From: Bacillus sp. EAC
GTDB taxonomy: Bacteria; Bacillota; Bacilli; Bacillales; Bacillaceae_G
Reading direction: 5' to 3'
Length of the DNA stretch: 64,000 bases
Assembly (NCBI RefSeq): GCF_002156875.1
Contig: NZ_NCSY01000004.1
Coordinates: 186,001-250,000 of the forward strand
Positions 8,637 through 17,153 of the stretch are shown piece after piece. Under the pieces are notes generated by a model that did not search any database, was not told where the DNA came from, and saw only the letters and a list, made by a program, of their open reading frames with translations. The stretch's first letter is position 1, and each line of letters opens with the position of its first letter. Position numbers and translations under genes: made by a program.

Positions 8637-10291
8637 TTAAAGTAGAAGGACTTTCATTTTGGTACCCAGATGAGCATCATGCTTCATTATCAGATATTTC
8701 GTTCACAATTAACGAAGGAGAGTTCGTCGTGTTATGTGGAGCTTCAGGTTGTGGAAAAACAACACTGCTCAAGCATCTGAAGCAAGAAATTAAGCCAATT
8801 GGAAAAACAATTGGAAATATATTCGTATTTGGTGAGGGAATTGAAACAATATCAAATAAGCGGGCTGCGGAGCAAATTGGTATGGTCTTTCAAAATCCAG
8901 AAAACCAAATTGTGATGGATACGGTATGGCATGAACTTGTTTTCTCTATGGAAAATATGGGATATTCTCTAACTGTTATGCGTAAGAGACTTGCAGAAAT
9001 GGCCAATTATTTTGGATTAGAGTCATTACTTTATAAATCAGTTCATGAATTATCAGGTGGTCAAAAACAACTTTTAAATTTAGCATCTGTCTTACTATTA
9101 CAGCCAAAGTTGTTATTACTAGACGAGCCAACGTCTCAGTTAGACCCAATTGCTGCAAAGGAGTTTCTTCAAATACTACGCCAAATCAATCAAGACTTTT
9201 CAACAACGGTTATCTTAAGTGAACATAGGTTAGAGGATGTCATTCCAATGGCTGATCGAGTGTTTATGCTAGAAAAAGGCAAAATTAAATACGTTGGGTC
9301 TCCTCAATATTTCTGTAATGAAATTGGAAATGGATTAAATAAGTCAGATCTTTCTTATCTACCTGCTGTCACTAGACTTTATTTAAACGGAGAGTGTGTG
9401 AAACCTAAAGAGGGAGAGATAAAATTACCACTTACTGTGCGCGAAGGTAAGAGTTGGTTTACGAAATCTTTTGAATTAAATGATGAAGAATATCAGAATC
9501 ATAAAGTAGTAGATTCAAAGTCTAATTTAGATAGTGAAATGATTTTGGAGTGCAAAGAAGTTACTTTTTCGTATGGAAAGAATGAAGAGGATGTATTGAA
9601 AAAACTCACACTATCAATTTATAAAAATGAATTTCTTGCGATAGTAGGTGGTAATGGGGCAGGTAAAACAACGTTACTACAAGTGTTAGCTGGATTATTA
9701 TCACCACAACGAGGAAAAGTAAAAACTTCAAAATCGAAGAAAATTGGTTACTTGGCACAAAATCCGTTAATATATTTTAGCTATGATACGGTTGAAGAGG
9801 AAATTTTACTTATGGCTAATCAAGCTGGATTAATAGAGCCAGAAAAAGAGATTAAAAATCTACTTATCTTACTAGAAATTGAAGATATTATAAAAATGCA
9901 TCCCCATGATCTAAGTGGGGGGCAACAACAGAAGGTTGCATTAGCAATGGTACTTATTTCTAGGCCAGATATTTTGTTAATCGATGAACCTACAAAAGGG
10001 CTTGATCCTATTGCGAAACTACGTCTAGCTGAACTGCTTCAGGATATTCGTAACACAGGTACTACAATCGTGATGGTAACTCATGATGTCGAGTTTGCTG
10101 CACGACATACATCAAGATGTGCTTTGTTATTTGATGGGTATATTACAACTAACGATGTTCCATCTAACTTTTTCAGCGAGAATTATTTTTATACGACATC
10201 GATTAACAGGCTAGTACGAGATAGACTACCAAATGCCTTAACTGAAGAGGATGTGATAAGGAAATGGGTCGTGCGCGATTATTCCTTCTAG
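8633..10291 (+). CDS. ECF transporter ATPase, two ABC domains fused
   Basis: One 552-residue chain holds both ATPase halves. Domain 1 has Walker A GASGCGKTT (36-44), Q-loop FQNPENQ, signature LSGGQKQ and Walker B LLLLDEPTSQLDP. Domain 2 (from about residue 305) has GGNGAGKTT, signature LSGGQQQKVAL and ILLIDEPTKGLDP, followed by the switch His in VTHD. The FQNPENQ motif is typical of ECF-type ATPases. ATG 8633 overlaps the stop of the T component (ATGA) and is preferred over an in-frame GTG at 8627. The 3' end overlaps the S-component gene by 28 bases. It powers import through the adjacent T and S proteins. Confidence 0.9.
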   Translation: MIKVEGLSFWYPDEHHASLSDISFTINEGEFVVLCGASGCGKTTLLKHLKQEIKPIGKTIGNIFVFGEGIETISNKRAAEQIGMVFQNPENQIVMDTVWHELVFSMENMGYSLTVMRKRLAEMANYFGLESLLYKSVHELSGGQKQLLNLASVLLLQPKLLLLDEPTSQLDPIAAKEFLQILRQINQDFSTTVILSEHRLEDVIPMADRVFMLEKGKIKYVGSPQYFCNEIGNGLNKSDLSYLPAVTRLYLNGECVKPKEGEIKLPLTVREGKSWFTKSFELNDEEYQNHKVVDSKSNLDSEMILECKEVTFSYGKNEEDVLKKLTLSIYKNEFLAIVGGNGAGKTTLLQVLAGLLSPQRGKVKTSKSKKIGYLAQNPLIYFSYDTVEEEILLMANQAGLIEPEKEIKNLLILLEIEDIIKMHPHDLSGGQQQKVALAMVLISRPDILLIDEPTKGLDPIAKLRLAELLQDIRNTGTTIVMVTHDVEFAARHTSRCALLFDGYITTNDVPSNFFSENYFYTTSINRLVRDRLPNALTEEDVIRKWVVRDYSF

Positions 10292-10965
10292 TTATTGTCA
10301 TTTTGTTAGTAGGAGTCCTAGCATTTTCAACTGCTATTTTAGATGACCATTATATATTATTAAGCTTAACATTCCTTGTAATTGCTATGGTTCCATTTTT
10401 CCTACGATTAGAAATAAGAAATATAGAGACACGGGAGTTAGTTTTAATTGCTGTTCTTGCCGCAGTTGCTGCAATTGGAAGAGTTCCTTTTGCACCACTG
10501 CCTAGTGTCCAGCCTACTTCATTTGTTATTATTGTTTCAGCTGTTGTTTTTGGTTCAGAAACTGGTTTTTTAATTGGTGCAATTGCAGCGCTTGTATCAA
10601 ATATATTTTTGGGCCAAGGACCTTGGACTCCATGGCAAATGTTTTGTTGGGGAATGATTGGTGCAACGGCAGGATGGTTAAGAAACACATGGTGGATGAA
10701 AAAAAGACTTGGGCTTTTAAGTTTTGGATTTATATGGGGATTTTTATTTGGCTGGATTATGAATATTTGGTTTCTAATTAGTTTGCCAGATGCGTTAAGC
10801 TGGTCTTTAATTGCATTAGCCTATATAAAAAGTTTTTATTTTGATTTAGCACATGCAGTATGTAATGTATTTTTTCTCGCAGTATTTGGTGGTTCTTGGA
10901 TAAAGATCTTAAAACGGTTTGGAAAAAAATACGGTTTATTAGGTAGACAATCAATGAAGAATTAA
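10264..10965 (+). CDS. ECF transporter S component, probable cobalamin-specific (CbrT-like)
   Basis: 233 residues, mostly hydrophobic, with about six membrane segments. The block RVPFAPLPSVQPTSF near residue 80 resembles the CbrT/COG4720-type S components reported to bind cobalamin in lactobacilli. The small-residue-rich AALVSNIFLGQGPWTPWQM stretch follows. Last gene of the riboswitch operon, starting inside the ATPase gene. Specificity for cobalamin rests on family resemblance plus the riboswitch; other corrinoids are possible. Confidence 0.82.
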   Translation: MGRARLFLLVIVILLVGVLAFSTAILDDHYILLSLTFLVIAMVPFFLRLEIRNIETRELVLIAVLAAVAAIGRVPFAPLPSVQPTSFVIIVSAVVFGSETGFLIGAIAALVSNIFLGQGPWTPWQMFCWGMIGATAGWLRNTWWMKKRLGLLSFGFIWGFLFGWIMNIWFLISLPDALSWSLIALAYIKSFYFDLAHAVCNVFFLAVFGGSWIKILKRFGKKYGLLGRQSMKN

Positions 10966-10999
10966 TTGCTAATAAAGTAGTAAGCGGAAGGGATTTAGT

Positions 11000-11074
11000 A
11001 TGAGGTCATTATTTCCTCGTAGAAATGGAGACTTTCTAAATCTTTTTAAATTTGAAGGAAAATACACCAAATGA
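11000..11074 (+). CDS. Possible 24-residue peptide at the end of the B12 operon
   Basis: ATG at 11000 follows GGAAGGG by seven bases and encodes a basic/aromatic 24-residue peptide (MRSLFPRRNGDF at its start). Its stop lies inside the operon terminator. I do not recognise it; it may be a real microprotein, a decayed gene or chance. Confidence 0.25.
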   Translation: MRSLFPRRNGDFLNLFKFEGKYTK

Positions 11075-11093
11075 AAAGTTGGTGTATTTTTTT
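11061..11093 (+). terminator. Terminator of the B12 operon
   Basis: AATACACCAA pairs with TTGGTGTATT across an eight-base loop, then a T run. Confidence 0.88.
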
Positions 11094-11118
11094 GTGTTAT
11101 AAAAAGTTAAATAAACAA

Positions 11119-11174
11119 TTGACATTGATAATCATTATCATATAAAATTACTAATGAAAATGATTATCAGTATC
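11119..11174 (+). promoter_or_regulatory. Fur-box promoter of the IDEAL-flavodoxin operon
   Basis: TTGACA (11119-11124) and TATAAA (11141-11146), 16 bases apart, form the promoter. TGATAATCATTATCA (11126-11140), a perfect 7-1-7 Fur core, fills the spacer. A second, looser copy (TGAAAATGATTATCAGTATCA, 11154-11174) lies downstream, over the likely transcript start. Iron-bound Fur should repress this operon, so it is expressed under iron limitation. Confidence 0.85.
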
Positions 11175-11249
11175 AATTATTGGATTTCGATTATTACTTC
11201 TGTTTTGTTAATGAGAATAAATTAGCGAAAAGAAAAAGGAGGGACACCG

Positions 11250-11600
11250 ATGGATAAACATTTTATTATACTTGAGGCGTTTCATCAGCAGGTAACTTGT
11301 TGTTGTCCAGGACAAAAACATCAACATCTGATTGAATTCTTTGAAGGTGATATTTGGACAATGACAAATGAGCGGAAATATGTAGATTGCTTAGGGTGGC
11401 ATTATTTAATTGATAATAATAATGACTTTGAGTTTTATGTACATGTTGAGGATATTGAAGAACTATATGAAAATGGAAAACTTAGTTCTACATGGGATAT
11501 CGAACTAAAAATAAACCATTTAAATTTTAAGATAAACGAGGCACTAGAAGAGAATAATCGAGAGTCATTTCTTTCTATTGCAAATGAATTAAGAATGTAA
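11250..11600 (+). CDS. IDEAL-domain protein, first gene of Fur-regulated operon
   Basis: 116 residues preceded by AAGGAGGG. The last 40 residues match the IDEAL-domain pattern of a short helical hairpin (INEALEENNRESFLSIANEL). The N-terminal 75 residues carry a Cys-Cys-Cys cluster (VTCCCPGQ) and several His residues that could bind metal. IDEAL domains occur in small Bacillus adaptor or regulatory proteins such as ComK-type co-regulators. No function is known for this one. Iron control and flavodoxin neighbours suggest a role in iron-starvation physiology. Confidence 0.7.
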   Translation: MDKHFIILEAFHQQVTCCCPGQKHQHLIEFFEGDIWTMTNERKYVDCLGWHYLIDNNNDFEFYVHVEDIEELYENGKLSSTWDIELKINHLNFKINEALEENNRESFLSIANELRM

Positions 11601-11668
11601 AAAATAAAATGAATGATGTCAACGGACACACAATCTAAATAAATAGAACCTTTAAGGAGAGAGAACAA

Positions 11669-12124
11669 ATGGCAAAAATATTAATCGCATTTGCAAGTAT
11701 GTCGGGAAATACAGAAGATATCGCTGAACTGATTAAAACAACAATTGAATCCCCAAGTCATGAAATCGAAATGAAGGAAATTGAAAACATTAGTTCTCAA
11801 AAACTATTAGACTATGATGGCATTATTTTAGGTGCATATACATGGGGAGATGGAGAACTACCTTACGAAGTGGAAGATTTCTATGATGACATCGAAGGCT
11901 TAGATTTAGCTGGTAAGAAAGTTGCTGTATTTGGTTCAGGTGATCATGCGTATCCTAAATTTTGCGCTGCGGTTGATATATTAGAAGAAAGATTAATAGC
12001 TTGTGGAGCGAACCTAGTCGAGGAAGGACTTAAGGTTGAATTGGCTCCTGAAACAGAAGAAGACATTGAACGATGTGTTACTTTTGCATTCAACTTTTCA
12101 AATAAACTTGAGGAAACTCTATGA
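11669..12124 (+). CDS. Short-chain flavodoxin
   Basis: 151 residues, a low-potential FMN electron carrier. The phosphate-binding loop is SMSGNTED (residues 10-17), the 50s loop GAYTWGDGELP and the 90s loop GSGDHAYPKFC. All three FMN contacts are present and no long-chain insert is seen. In Bacillus subtilis the Fur-regulated ykuNOP operon encodes two flavodoxins that replace ferredoxin under iron limitation; the order here (flavodoxin, then a ykuO-position gene) resembles it. GGAGAG precedes the ATG and the stop overlaps the next start by four bases. Confidence 0.93.
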   Translation: MAKILIAFASMSGNTEDIAELIKTTIESPSHEIEMKEIENISSQKLLDYDGIILGAYTWGDGELPYEVEDFYDDIEGLDLAGKKVAVFGSGDHAYPKFCAAVDILEERLIACGANLVEEGLKVELAPETEEDIERCVTFAFNFSNKLEETL

Positions 12125-13017
12125 ATAACATGTTCAGTTCTACTGCTGTCTCAAGAACTGAAAGCGGTAGTGTCGTATTAGCTACCTCAAATAACGGACT
12201 TTTAATTGAAAAGGACGGACATTGGATTCATTCATTATCTCAATTAAACTATCATATCCGAGATCTTAAATGTGTCGGTAAAATGATTTATGGTGTTGGT
12301 GAAAATGGGGTATTTATTAAAAGTGAGAATGAGGGGAAAGATTGGTCAATAAAGCATTTCCCTACGAAAGCAAGTGTTTGGAGTTTATGTTGTAATTCAA
12401 AAGGTCTTGTAATAGCTCATGGTGAGAAAGTGATTTACATATCGACTAACTTTGGAGAAACCTGGAAAGTAATTTCTCCATTTACAGTTAATAATTCTCC
12501 TTCAATTCGTTCTTTATGTTTATTTGAAGATAAGTTATTTATCGGTACAAAGATTCATCCTGAAAATGGAGGAATCTGGATGCTCGATCTAAATACGTTT
12601 GAGTCAGTAAGAGTTAAAGTTGAGACTGAAAAAATGATATCGTCAATGTTAGTGCATGATGAACTACTTGTAGCTGTCAGTGGCTCGTGTCGTGGGAAGA
12701 ATGGAGTCTTGGAATTCATTCCATTACCCTCCATTAGAAATAAAAGCGAACATAAGTGGAACGCATGCTATAGCGCCGATGGGCAAGGAAGTTACTTAGA
12801 TATTTGCGCTCATAATGGAATCTTGTTTACATCGTCTACTCAAAATGAATCTGGATATAGTACCGTCTCGCGTGTGTATCTTGAAAAACAGCTTTTAGTA
12901 CCTTGTGATTATGTTAAAGGACATGGCTGGAGAATCTGTAATGAGAATGAAAATTACATTGTAGCCGGTCAGCATGAAACAAGAGTATATTTAAGTAACG
13001 CACAAAGAGTTTGTTAA
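12121..13017 (+). CDS. Beta-propeller (BNR/WD-like) protein of the flavodoxin operon
   Basis: 298 residues, translationally coupled to the flavodoxin (ATGA overlap). No signal peptide. Repeated strands with SENEGKDWS and STNFGETWK match the Asp-box (BNR) turns of six- or seven-bladed propellers, and about seven cysteines are scattered. It occupies the position of ykuO in ykuNOP; I cannot confirm homology by eye. Function is unknown, but co-expression with flavodoxin points to an iron-limitation role in the cytoplasm. Confidence 0.65.
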   Translation: MNNMFSSTAVSRTESGSVVLATSNNGLLIEKDGHWIHSLSQLNYHIRDLKCVGKMIYGVGENGVFIKSENEGKDWSIKHFPTKASVWSLCCNSKGLVIAHGEKVIYISTNFGETWKVISPFTVNNSPSIRSLCLFEDKLFIGTKIHPENGGIWMLDLNTFESVRVKVETEKMISSMLVHDELLVAVSGSCRGKNGVLEFIPLPSIRNKSEHKWNACYSADGQGSYLDICAHNGILFTSSTQNESGYSTVSRVYLEKQLLVPCDYVKGHGWRICNENENYIVAGQHETRVYLSNAQRVC

Positions 13018-13034
13018 TTAGTTAAAAAAATAAG

Positions 13035-13078
13035 AAAAAGGAAGTGAAACTCAAAGTATATGAGATCATTTCCTTTTT
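13035..13078 (+). terminator. Terminator of the Fur-regulated operon, probably bidirectional
   Basis: AAAAAGGAAGTGA pairs with TCATTTCCTTTTT around an 18-base loop. It has a T run on both strands and lies between convergent genes. Confidence 0.75.
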
Positions 13079-13122
13079 AATTCTGCTTGTCTAAAAACAA
13101 GTCCTTTTTAATCCCAGGAAAA

Positions 13123-13557
13123 TTATTTAACTAATGCACCGCGCAATTGAGTTACTCCAAACTCCAAATAACATTTTAAGCAGCTTAGCATAAATACCCA
13201 GCCTTCTTTATTATCGATTATATGATGTACGTAATTAGAATCATTTTCATTAAAACCTTCTTCAACCACTTCAATTATAGTAGTTGAATGATCTAATTCA
13301 TTTAGCGTGATTGTAACGATATGAGCATCCTCAGAATCTCCCCAAGAGAACACTATTTTCTCGTTTTCTTGGATTTCGATTATTTTAATAGCGCCTTCAG
13401 CGTTGTATAAATCATACTTTAAAGTGATAACTTTTCCTTCAACCCATCTTTCAGAGCTAGATGAAAACCAAAAGTTTCGTATTTTAGAAGGATCAACAAA
13501 TGCTTCAAATATCTCTTTTGCTGGCTTAAGTATTTTAAATTTCGTCTGGTTATTCAT
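13123..13557 (-). CDS. SRPBCC / AHSA1-type START-like domain protein
   Basis: 144 residues covering a single Bet v1-like fold. Family marks are the opening KPAKEIFEAFVDPSKIRNFWF, the strand EGKVITLKYD, IVFSW and the closing amphipathic helix GWVFMLSCLKCYLEF. Such proteins bind hydrophobic ligands or act with Hsp90-like partners; no ligand can be predicted. It is transcribed alone, facing the Fur-regulated operon. A second member of the family lies at 37397. Confidence 0.82.
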   Translation of the reverse strand: MNNQTKFKILKPAKEIFEAFVDPSKIRNFWFSSSSERWVEGKVITLKYDLYNAEGAIKIIEIQENEKIVFSWGDSEDAHIVTITLNELDHSTTIIEVVEEGFNENDSNYVHHIIDNKEGWVFMLSCLKCYLEFGVTQLRGALVK

Positions 13558-13682
13558 TGATAAAACAACTCGCTTCCTATGTAGTGAATAAATTCAATAT
13601 TGTCCGAATAAGTTTATTTTATACTTTTTATTACTGAATGTGTATTATGTATCGGAATTTTCAGGTAATTATTTAGACTAAA

Positions 13683-13900
13683 TAAAGAAGCCTGTTTTCG
13701 TAAAGGTATTGTTTGATTTCCGATCCAGGATGCTCGCTTTCCGCGGGGCGGGCGATGAGCCTCCTCGTCGCTGTGCTCCTGCGGGGTCTCATCTGTCTCG
13801 CTACTCCCGCAGGAGTCTCGCACCTTTCCGCTCCAATCAAAATGTTTATTAACCTTCTTCTTTATGTAAACCAGTAAAAACACAACAATCTTTTAGAAAA
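13683..13900 (-). repeat. Dispersed palindromic repeat, well-preserved copy 2 (minus orientation)
   Basis: GC-rich island between the SRPBCC gene and the catalase terminator. Read on the minus strand it runs CTAAAAGATTGTTG..., GGAGCGGAAAGGTGCGAGAC, then CTCCTGCGGG and CCCCGCAGGAG, which pair as a hairpin, then GCGGAAAGCGAGCATCCTGG and a tail ending TTTACGAAAACAGGC. The open frame across it is only a translation of the repeat and is not a gene. Copies or fragments lie near 1262, 16310, 19415, 29030, 35632, 38241, 43183 and 52187. Confidence 0.85.
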
Positions 13901-13905
13901 AGCAA

Positions 13906-13941
13906 TAAAAAAAGATGTTGGTTCAACTATACCAACATCTT
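13906..13941 (-). terminator. Terminator of the catalase gene
   Basis: On the minus strand AAGATGTTGGT pairs with ACCAACATCTT and is followed by a run of seven T. Confidence 0.88.
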
Positions 13942-13948
13942 ACATGTT

Positions 13949-15520
13949 TTAGTAACGATCGGAAGAATGTCCCATCTCTTTTGATTTATCAACAGCAACA
14001 TCAGCTGTTTCATTACTGGTATGTTCAGTTCTTTCTCTTTTTGCAACCTCTAAGCCTTCTCGTACTCTTTTACCATAATCAGAGTCTGCTTCTGTAAAGT
14101 AGCCTATCATTGTTTCTTGAATATGCGGTTTACAGATTTTTAAAGCGTCAACTAAGTTTGAAACTAGTTCATTTTTTTCGATTTCATCAAAAGCTCTATA
14201 AGTATTTCCAACTTGAGAAAAGTCATTTGGACGATCAATCTTTTGACGTACAAGTTTTGCATTATAATTTGGTTCGTGTTCTTTTCCATTGTTTGGTGCT
14301 TCTTTTAATCCACCTAAAGAGGACGGCTCATAATTAACATGCGGATTTTGTCCAGGAGCCATATCAACTTTATATTCCATTTGTCCATCTCGTTGGTTAG
14401 TTGCTACATGAGTTTTAGGTGAATTTACTGGAAGTTGTAAATAATTGGTCCCTACTCGGTAACGTTGTGTATCAGAATAAGAGAAAGTTCGTCCTTGAAG
14501 TAACTTGTCATCAGAAAAATCAAGACCATCAACAAGTACTCCAGTTCCAAAAGCTACTTGTTCGACTTCGGCAAAATAATTTTCTGGATTTTTATTTAAA
14601 ACCATTTTTCCTACTTTTAAAAATGGAAACTTTTCCGGATCCCAAAGTTTTGTTGGGTCAAGTGGATCAAAGTCGAGCTCGGGATGCTCTTCATCGCTCA
14701 TAATTTGAACGCAGAGTTCCCATTCTGGATACTTTCCTTGTTCAATTGCTTCGTATAAATCTTGTGTAGCATGATTATGATTAGTCGATTGAATTTCATT
14801 TGCTTCATGCTGTAATAGATTTTTTATTCCTTGATTCAGAGGCTCCCAATGGTATTTAACGAGTACTGCTTCACCATCTTTATTGACCCATTTATAAGTA
14901 TTTACACCAGAACCTTGCATTTGTCTGTAATTTGCTGGGATGCCCCAAGGCGAAAATAAAAAAGTTACCATGTGAGTGGATTCTGGTGTTAAGTGTAGAA
15001 AGTCAAACATTCTCTCAGGGTCAGGTAGATTTGTAACAGGATCGGGTTTAAATGAGTGCACCATATCCGGAAACTTCAACGGATCACGAATAAAGAAGAT
15101 TTTTAAATTGTTTCCAACTAAATCCCAATTTCCGTCTTCAGTGTAAAATTTAACTGCAAAACCACGGGGGTCACGTAAAGTTTCAGGTGAATGCCCACCG
15201 CCTACTACAGTGGAGAATCGAACGAAAACGGGTGTGCTTTTTCCTGCTTCTTGAAATAACTTCGCTCGAGTATACTTGGAAATTTGTTCTTCTCCGACCT
15301 TCCCATAGGCCTCAAAATACCCATGTGCCCCAGCTCCACGAGCATGTACAACTCTTTCGGGAATACGCTCACGATCAAAATGAGAAATTTTTTCTAAGAA
15401 ATCATAGTTTTCTAAAGTTGTAGGTCCTCTATTTCCGACAGTTCGTACATTTTGATTGTCAGTAACAGGATGCCCTTGACGGTTGGTTAATATTTCTTCA
15501 TTGCTTGGCTGATTATCCAT
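13949..15520 (-). CDS. Monofunctional haem catalase
   Basis: Splits hydrogen peroxide to water and oxygen. The catalytic His59 lies in [12 protein letters not shown], the catalytic Asn in DLVGNN, and the proximal haem ligand Tyr348 in [14 protein letters not shown]. At 523 residues it is a small-subunit (clade 3-like) catalase without the C-terminal flavodoxin-like domain of large catalases. Start at 15520 is chosen because GGGGGT precedes that ATG at good spacing; an upstream ATG (15547) has no ribosome site. A clear PerR box was not seen upstream. Single-gene unit with its own terminator. Confidence 0.95.
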   Translation of the reverse strand: MDNQPSNEEILTNRQGHPVTDNQNVRTVGNRGPTTLENYDFLEKISHFDRERIPERVVHARGAGAHGYFEAYGKVGEEQISKYTRAKLFQEAGKSTPVFVRFSTVVGGGHSPETLRDPRGFAVKFYTEDGNWDLVGNNLKIFFIRDPLKFPDMVHSFKPDPVTNLPDPERMFDFLHLTPESTHMVTFLFSPWGIPANYRQMQGSGVNTYKWVNKDGEAVLVKYHWEPLNQGIKNLLQHEANEIQSTNHNHATQDLYEAIEQGKYPEWELCVQIMSDEEHPELDFDPLDPTKLWDPEKFPFLKVGKMVLNKNPENYFAEVEQVAFGTGVLVDGLDFSDDKLLQGRTFSYSDTQRYRVGTNYLQLPVNSPKTHVATNQRDGQMEYKVDMAPGQNPHVNYEPSSLGGLKEAPNNGKEHEPNYNAKLVRQKIDRPNDFSQVGNTYRAFDEIEKNELVSNLVDALKICKPHIQETMIGYFTEADSDYGKRVREGLEVAKRERTEHTSNETADVAVDKSKEMGHSSDRY

Positions 15521-15697
15521 TATGTACCCCCAATAAAACAAATTCAAAAGTTAGATTGTCCATCCAATTCAATCTTTATACAAATTTTCCCAATAGGAAA
15601 CTTGCATATTAACTGATAAATAGCTGAGTTTTTATCATAAGAAGATAGGTACATTAATATAACTATTAAATATTTAGCTTTTTGGGAGGTATTTCAA

Positions 15698-16237
15698 ATG
15701 ATCATTAGGGAAGCGAATAGTAATGATATTGACGGAATTGCAAAAGTTCATGTGGATAGTTGGCGAACGACATATAAAAACATAGTTGCTGATGATTTTT
15801 TAAATAATCTTTCATATGAAAATAGGAGAAAGCTATGGTCTAATCAATTCTCTAATTCTAAAAATTATATTTTTGTAGCAGTTAATGAGCAAGAAGAAAT
15901 AGTTGGGTTTATTTGTGGCCAAAAAGAGCAATCGGGAAAATATCCAGGTTACGAAGGGGACGTAACTTCGATCTATCTAGATGAAAAATATCAAGCAAAT
16001 GGTTTAGGCAGAAAGTTGTTAAAAGAATTGTTCATTAAATTCGACTCTGTAAATATTAACTCTGTTATTGTTTGGGTCTTAGAAAATAATCAATCTCGTG
16101 TATTCTATGAAAAAATGGGTGCAAAGTTAGTTGTAAACAATGAAAGCATTAAAATAGGCAAGGAGTATTTAAAGTTAATTGGTTATGGGTGGGAGAATAT
16201 AAAAAATATCTTAAAAATGGAGGCAGTAGACATATAG
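15698..16237 (+). CDS. GNAT-family N-acetyltransferase
   Basis: 179 residues with the GNAT core: an N-terminal IREANSNDIDGIAKVHVDSW, motif A with the acetyl-CoA loop QANGLGRKLLKEL (residues about 98-110), and motif B VLENNQSRVFYEKMGAK. GGGAGGT precedes the ATG. Its length and the DSWR-type opening resemble the general small-molecule or toxin acetyltransferases of bacilli. The acceptor cannot be predicted. Terminator directly downstream. Confidence 0.85.
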   Translation: MIIREANSNDIDGIAKVHVDSWRTTYKNIVADDFLNNLSYENRRKLWSNQFSNSKNYIFVAVNEQEEIVGFICGQKEQSGKYPGYEGDVTSIYLDEKYQANGLGRKLLKELFIKFDSVNINSVIVWVLENNQSRVFYEKMGAKLVVNNESIKIGKEYLKLIGYGWENIKNILKMEAVDI

Positions 16238-16249
16238 AAAAAGATTAAG

Positions 16250-16274
16250 CAGACATAAAAAGTGTCTGTTTTTT
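16250..16274 (+). terminator. Terminator after the acetyltransferase gene
   Basis: CAGACA / TGTCTG stem with seven-base loop, then six T. Confidence 0.8.
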
Positions 16275-16309
16275 GTTGTATAAGTCCAATTTAAAAAGCT
16301 CTTTGATTC

Positions 16310-16480
16310 TATATAGGTTTGTTAAATCAAACTGTTGATCTAGAAGGGGATTTGAGCGGAGGTGCGAGACTCGGGTGGGACCCCGCAGGTGCATTTACGC
16401 TGACCGCACCACGGAAAGCGAGACTGCTGGAGTGAAAATCTACAATATTTCATATTCAATAGCAAAAAAGATTACGAAAA
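16310..16480 (+). repeat. Dispersed palindromic repeat, partly decayed copy 3 (plus orientation)
   Basis: Contains GAGCGGAGGTGCGAGACTCG, GGGACCCCGCAGGTGCA, CACGGAAAGCGAGACTGCTG and the tail GATTACGAAAACTG, matching copy 2 in reverse. It lacks the inserted module found at 29030, 38241 and 52187. The 350-base gap between genes holds nothing else that I can support. Confidence 0.75.
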
Positions 16481-16589
16481 CTGTTTTGAAAAATTAATAC
16501 GAAAGTTTACAACTTTGAAACATTTAATGAGCTATTTCGAAACATTATTACCTTATTATTGAGCTATCAAAAGAAAGGAGCTAAATGAA

Positions 16590-17111
16590 ATGAAAAATAA
16601 ATTTTTAAAAATATTATTATCTACAGTCGCTTTATCAGGGACTTTAATGTTTTCGAATGGGGCAGTGAATCCCCAAAAAGTTCAAGCTGCAGTCATCAAT
16701 GCACCATTAACTGTTTATGAAGTAACAGCGAACTCTTTAAATGTACGTTCTGCCCCAAACACAAATTCAAAAGTTGTAGATAGATTAAGAAAGAAAGATC
16801 AGATTGAAATAATTAAATTTTATAATGCAAACTGGGGAGTTATTAAAACAACTACTACAAAAAGTGGAATCGCCTATGTAAATACAAATTATTTAACAAA
16901 ACTGCCCTCCACAATTACAACAAAAGCAAATTTGAATTTACGTAGTGGTGCCAGTACAAAATACAAAGTACTAACAGTTATTCCAAAAGGAGCTAAAGTA
17001 AGTTTTCTAGGTTATCATAAAGGTAGCACTCAAATGGACTTTAAATGGGCGATAATTTCTTACAAAGGTATAAAGGGTTACGCTAGTACTACTTATTTAA
17101 ATATGAAGTAA
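16590..17111 (+). CDS. Secreted protein with two bacterial SH3 domains
   Basis: 173 residues. A signal peptide (basic MKNKFLK, hydrophobic core, likely cleavage after VQA near residue 34) is followed by two SH3b repeats at about 42-105 (SLNVRSAPNTNSKVV) and 108-172 (NLNLRSGASTKYKVL). No enzyme domain is present, so it is probably a cell-wall-binding or inhibitory accessory protein. GAAAGGAGC precedes the ATG and a strong terminator follows, so it is expressed alone. Confidence 0.85.
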   Translation: MKNKFLKILLSTVALSGTLMFSNGAVNPQKVQAAVINAPLTVYEVTANSLNVRSAPNTNSKVVDRLRKKDQIEIIKFYNANWGVIKTTTTKSGIAYVNTNYLTKLPSTITTKANLNLRSGASTKYKVLTVIPKGAKVSFLGYHKGSTQMDFKWAIISYKGIKGYASTTYLNMK

Positions 17112-17118
17112 AAGAAGA

Positions 17119-17149
17119 AGAAAGTGAGATTGTTCTCACTTTCTTTTTG
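17119..17149 (+). terminator. Terminator between convergent SH3b and cupin genes
   Basis: AGAAAGTGAGA / TCTCACTTTCT with a four-base loop and T run. Confidence 0.88.
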
Positions 17150-17153
17150 GTGT

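Noticed and set aside
10350-10688. 112-codon frame on the minus strand opposite the S component
   Set aside because: Shadow of a well-supported membrane protein gene, with no start signal.
13614-13883. Open frame of 89 codons on the minus strand
   Set aside because: It is only the translation of the GC-rich palindromic repeat (copy 2); similar frames occur over copies 7 and 9.
14110-15423. Several open frames on the plus strand opposite the catalase gene
   Set aside because: They mirror catalase codon usage on the coding strand and have no ribosome sites.
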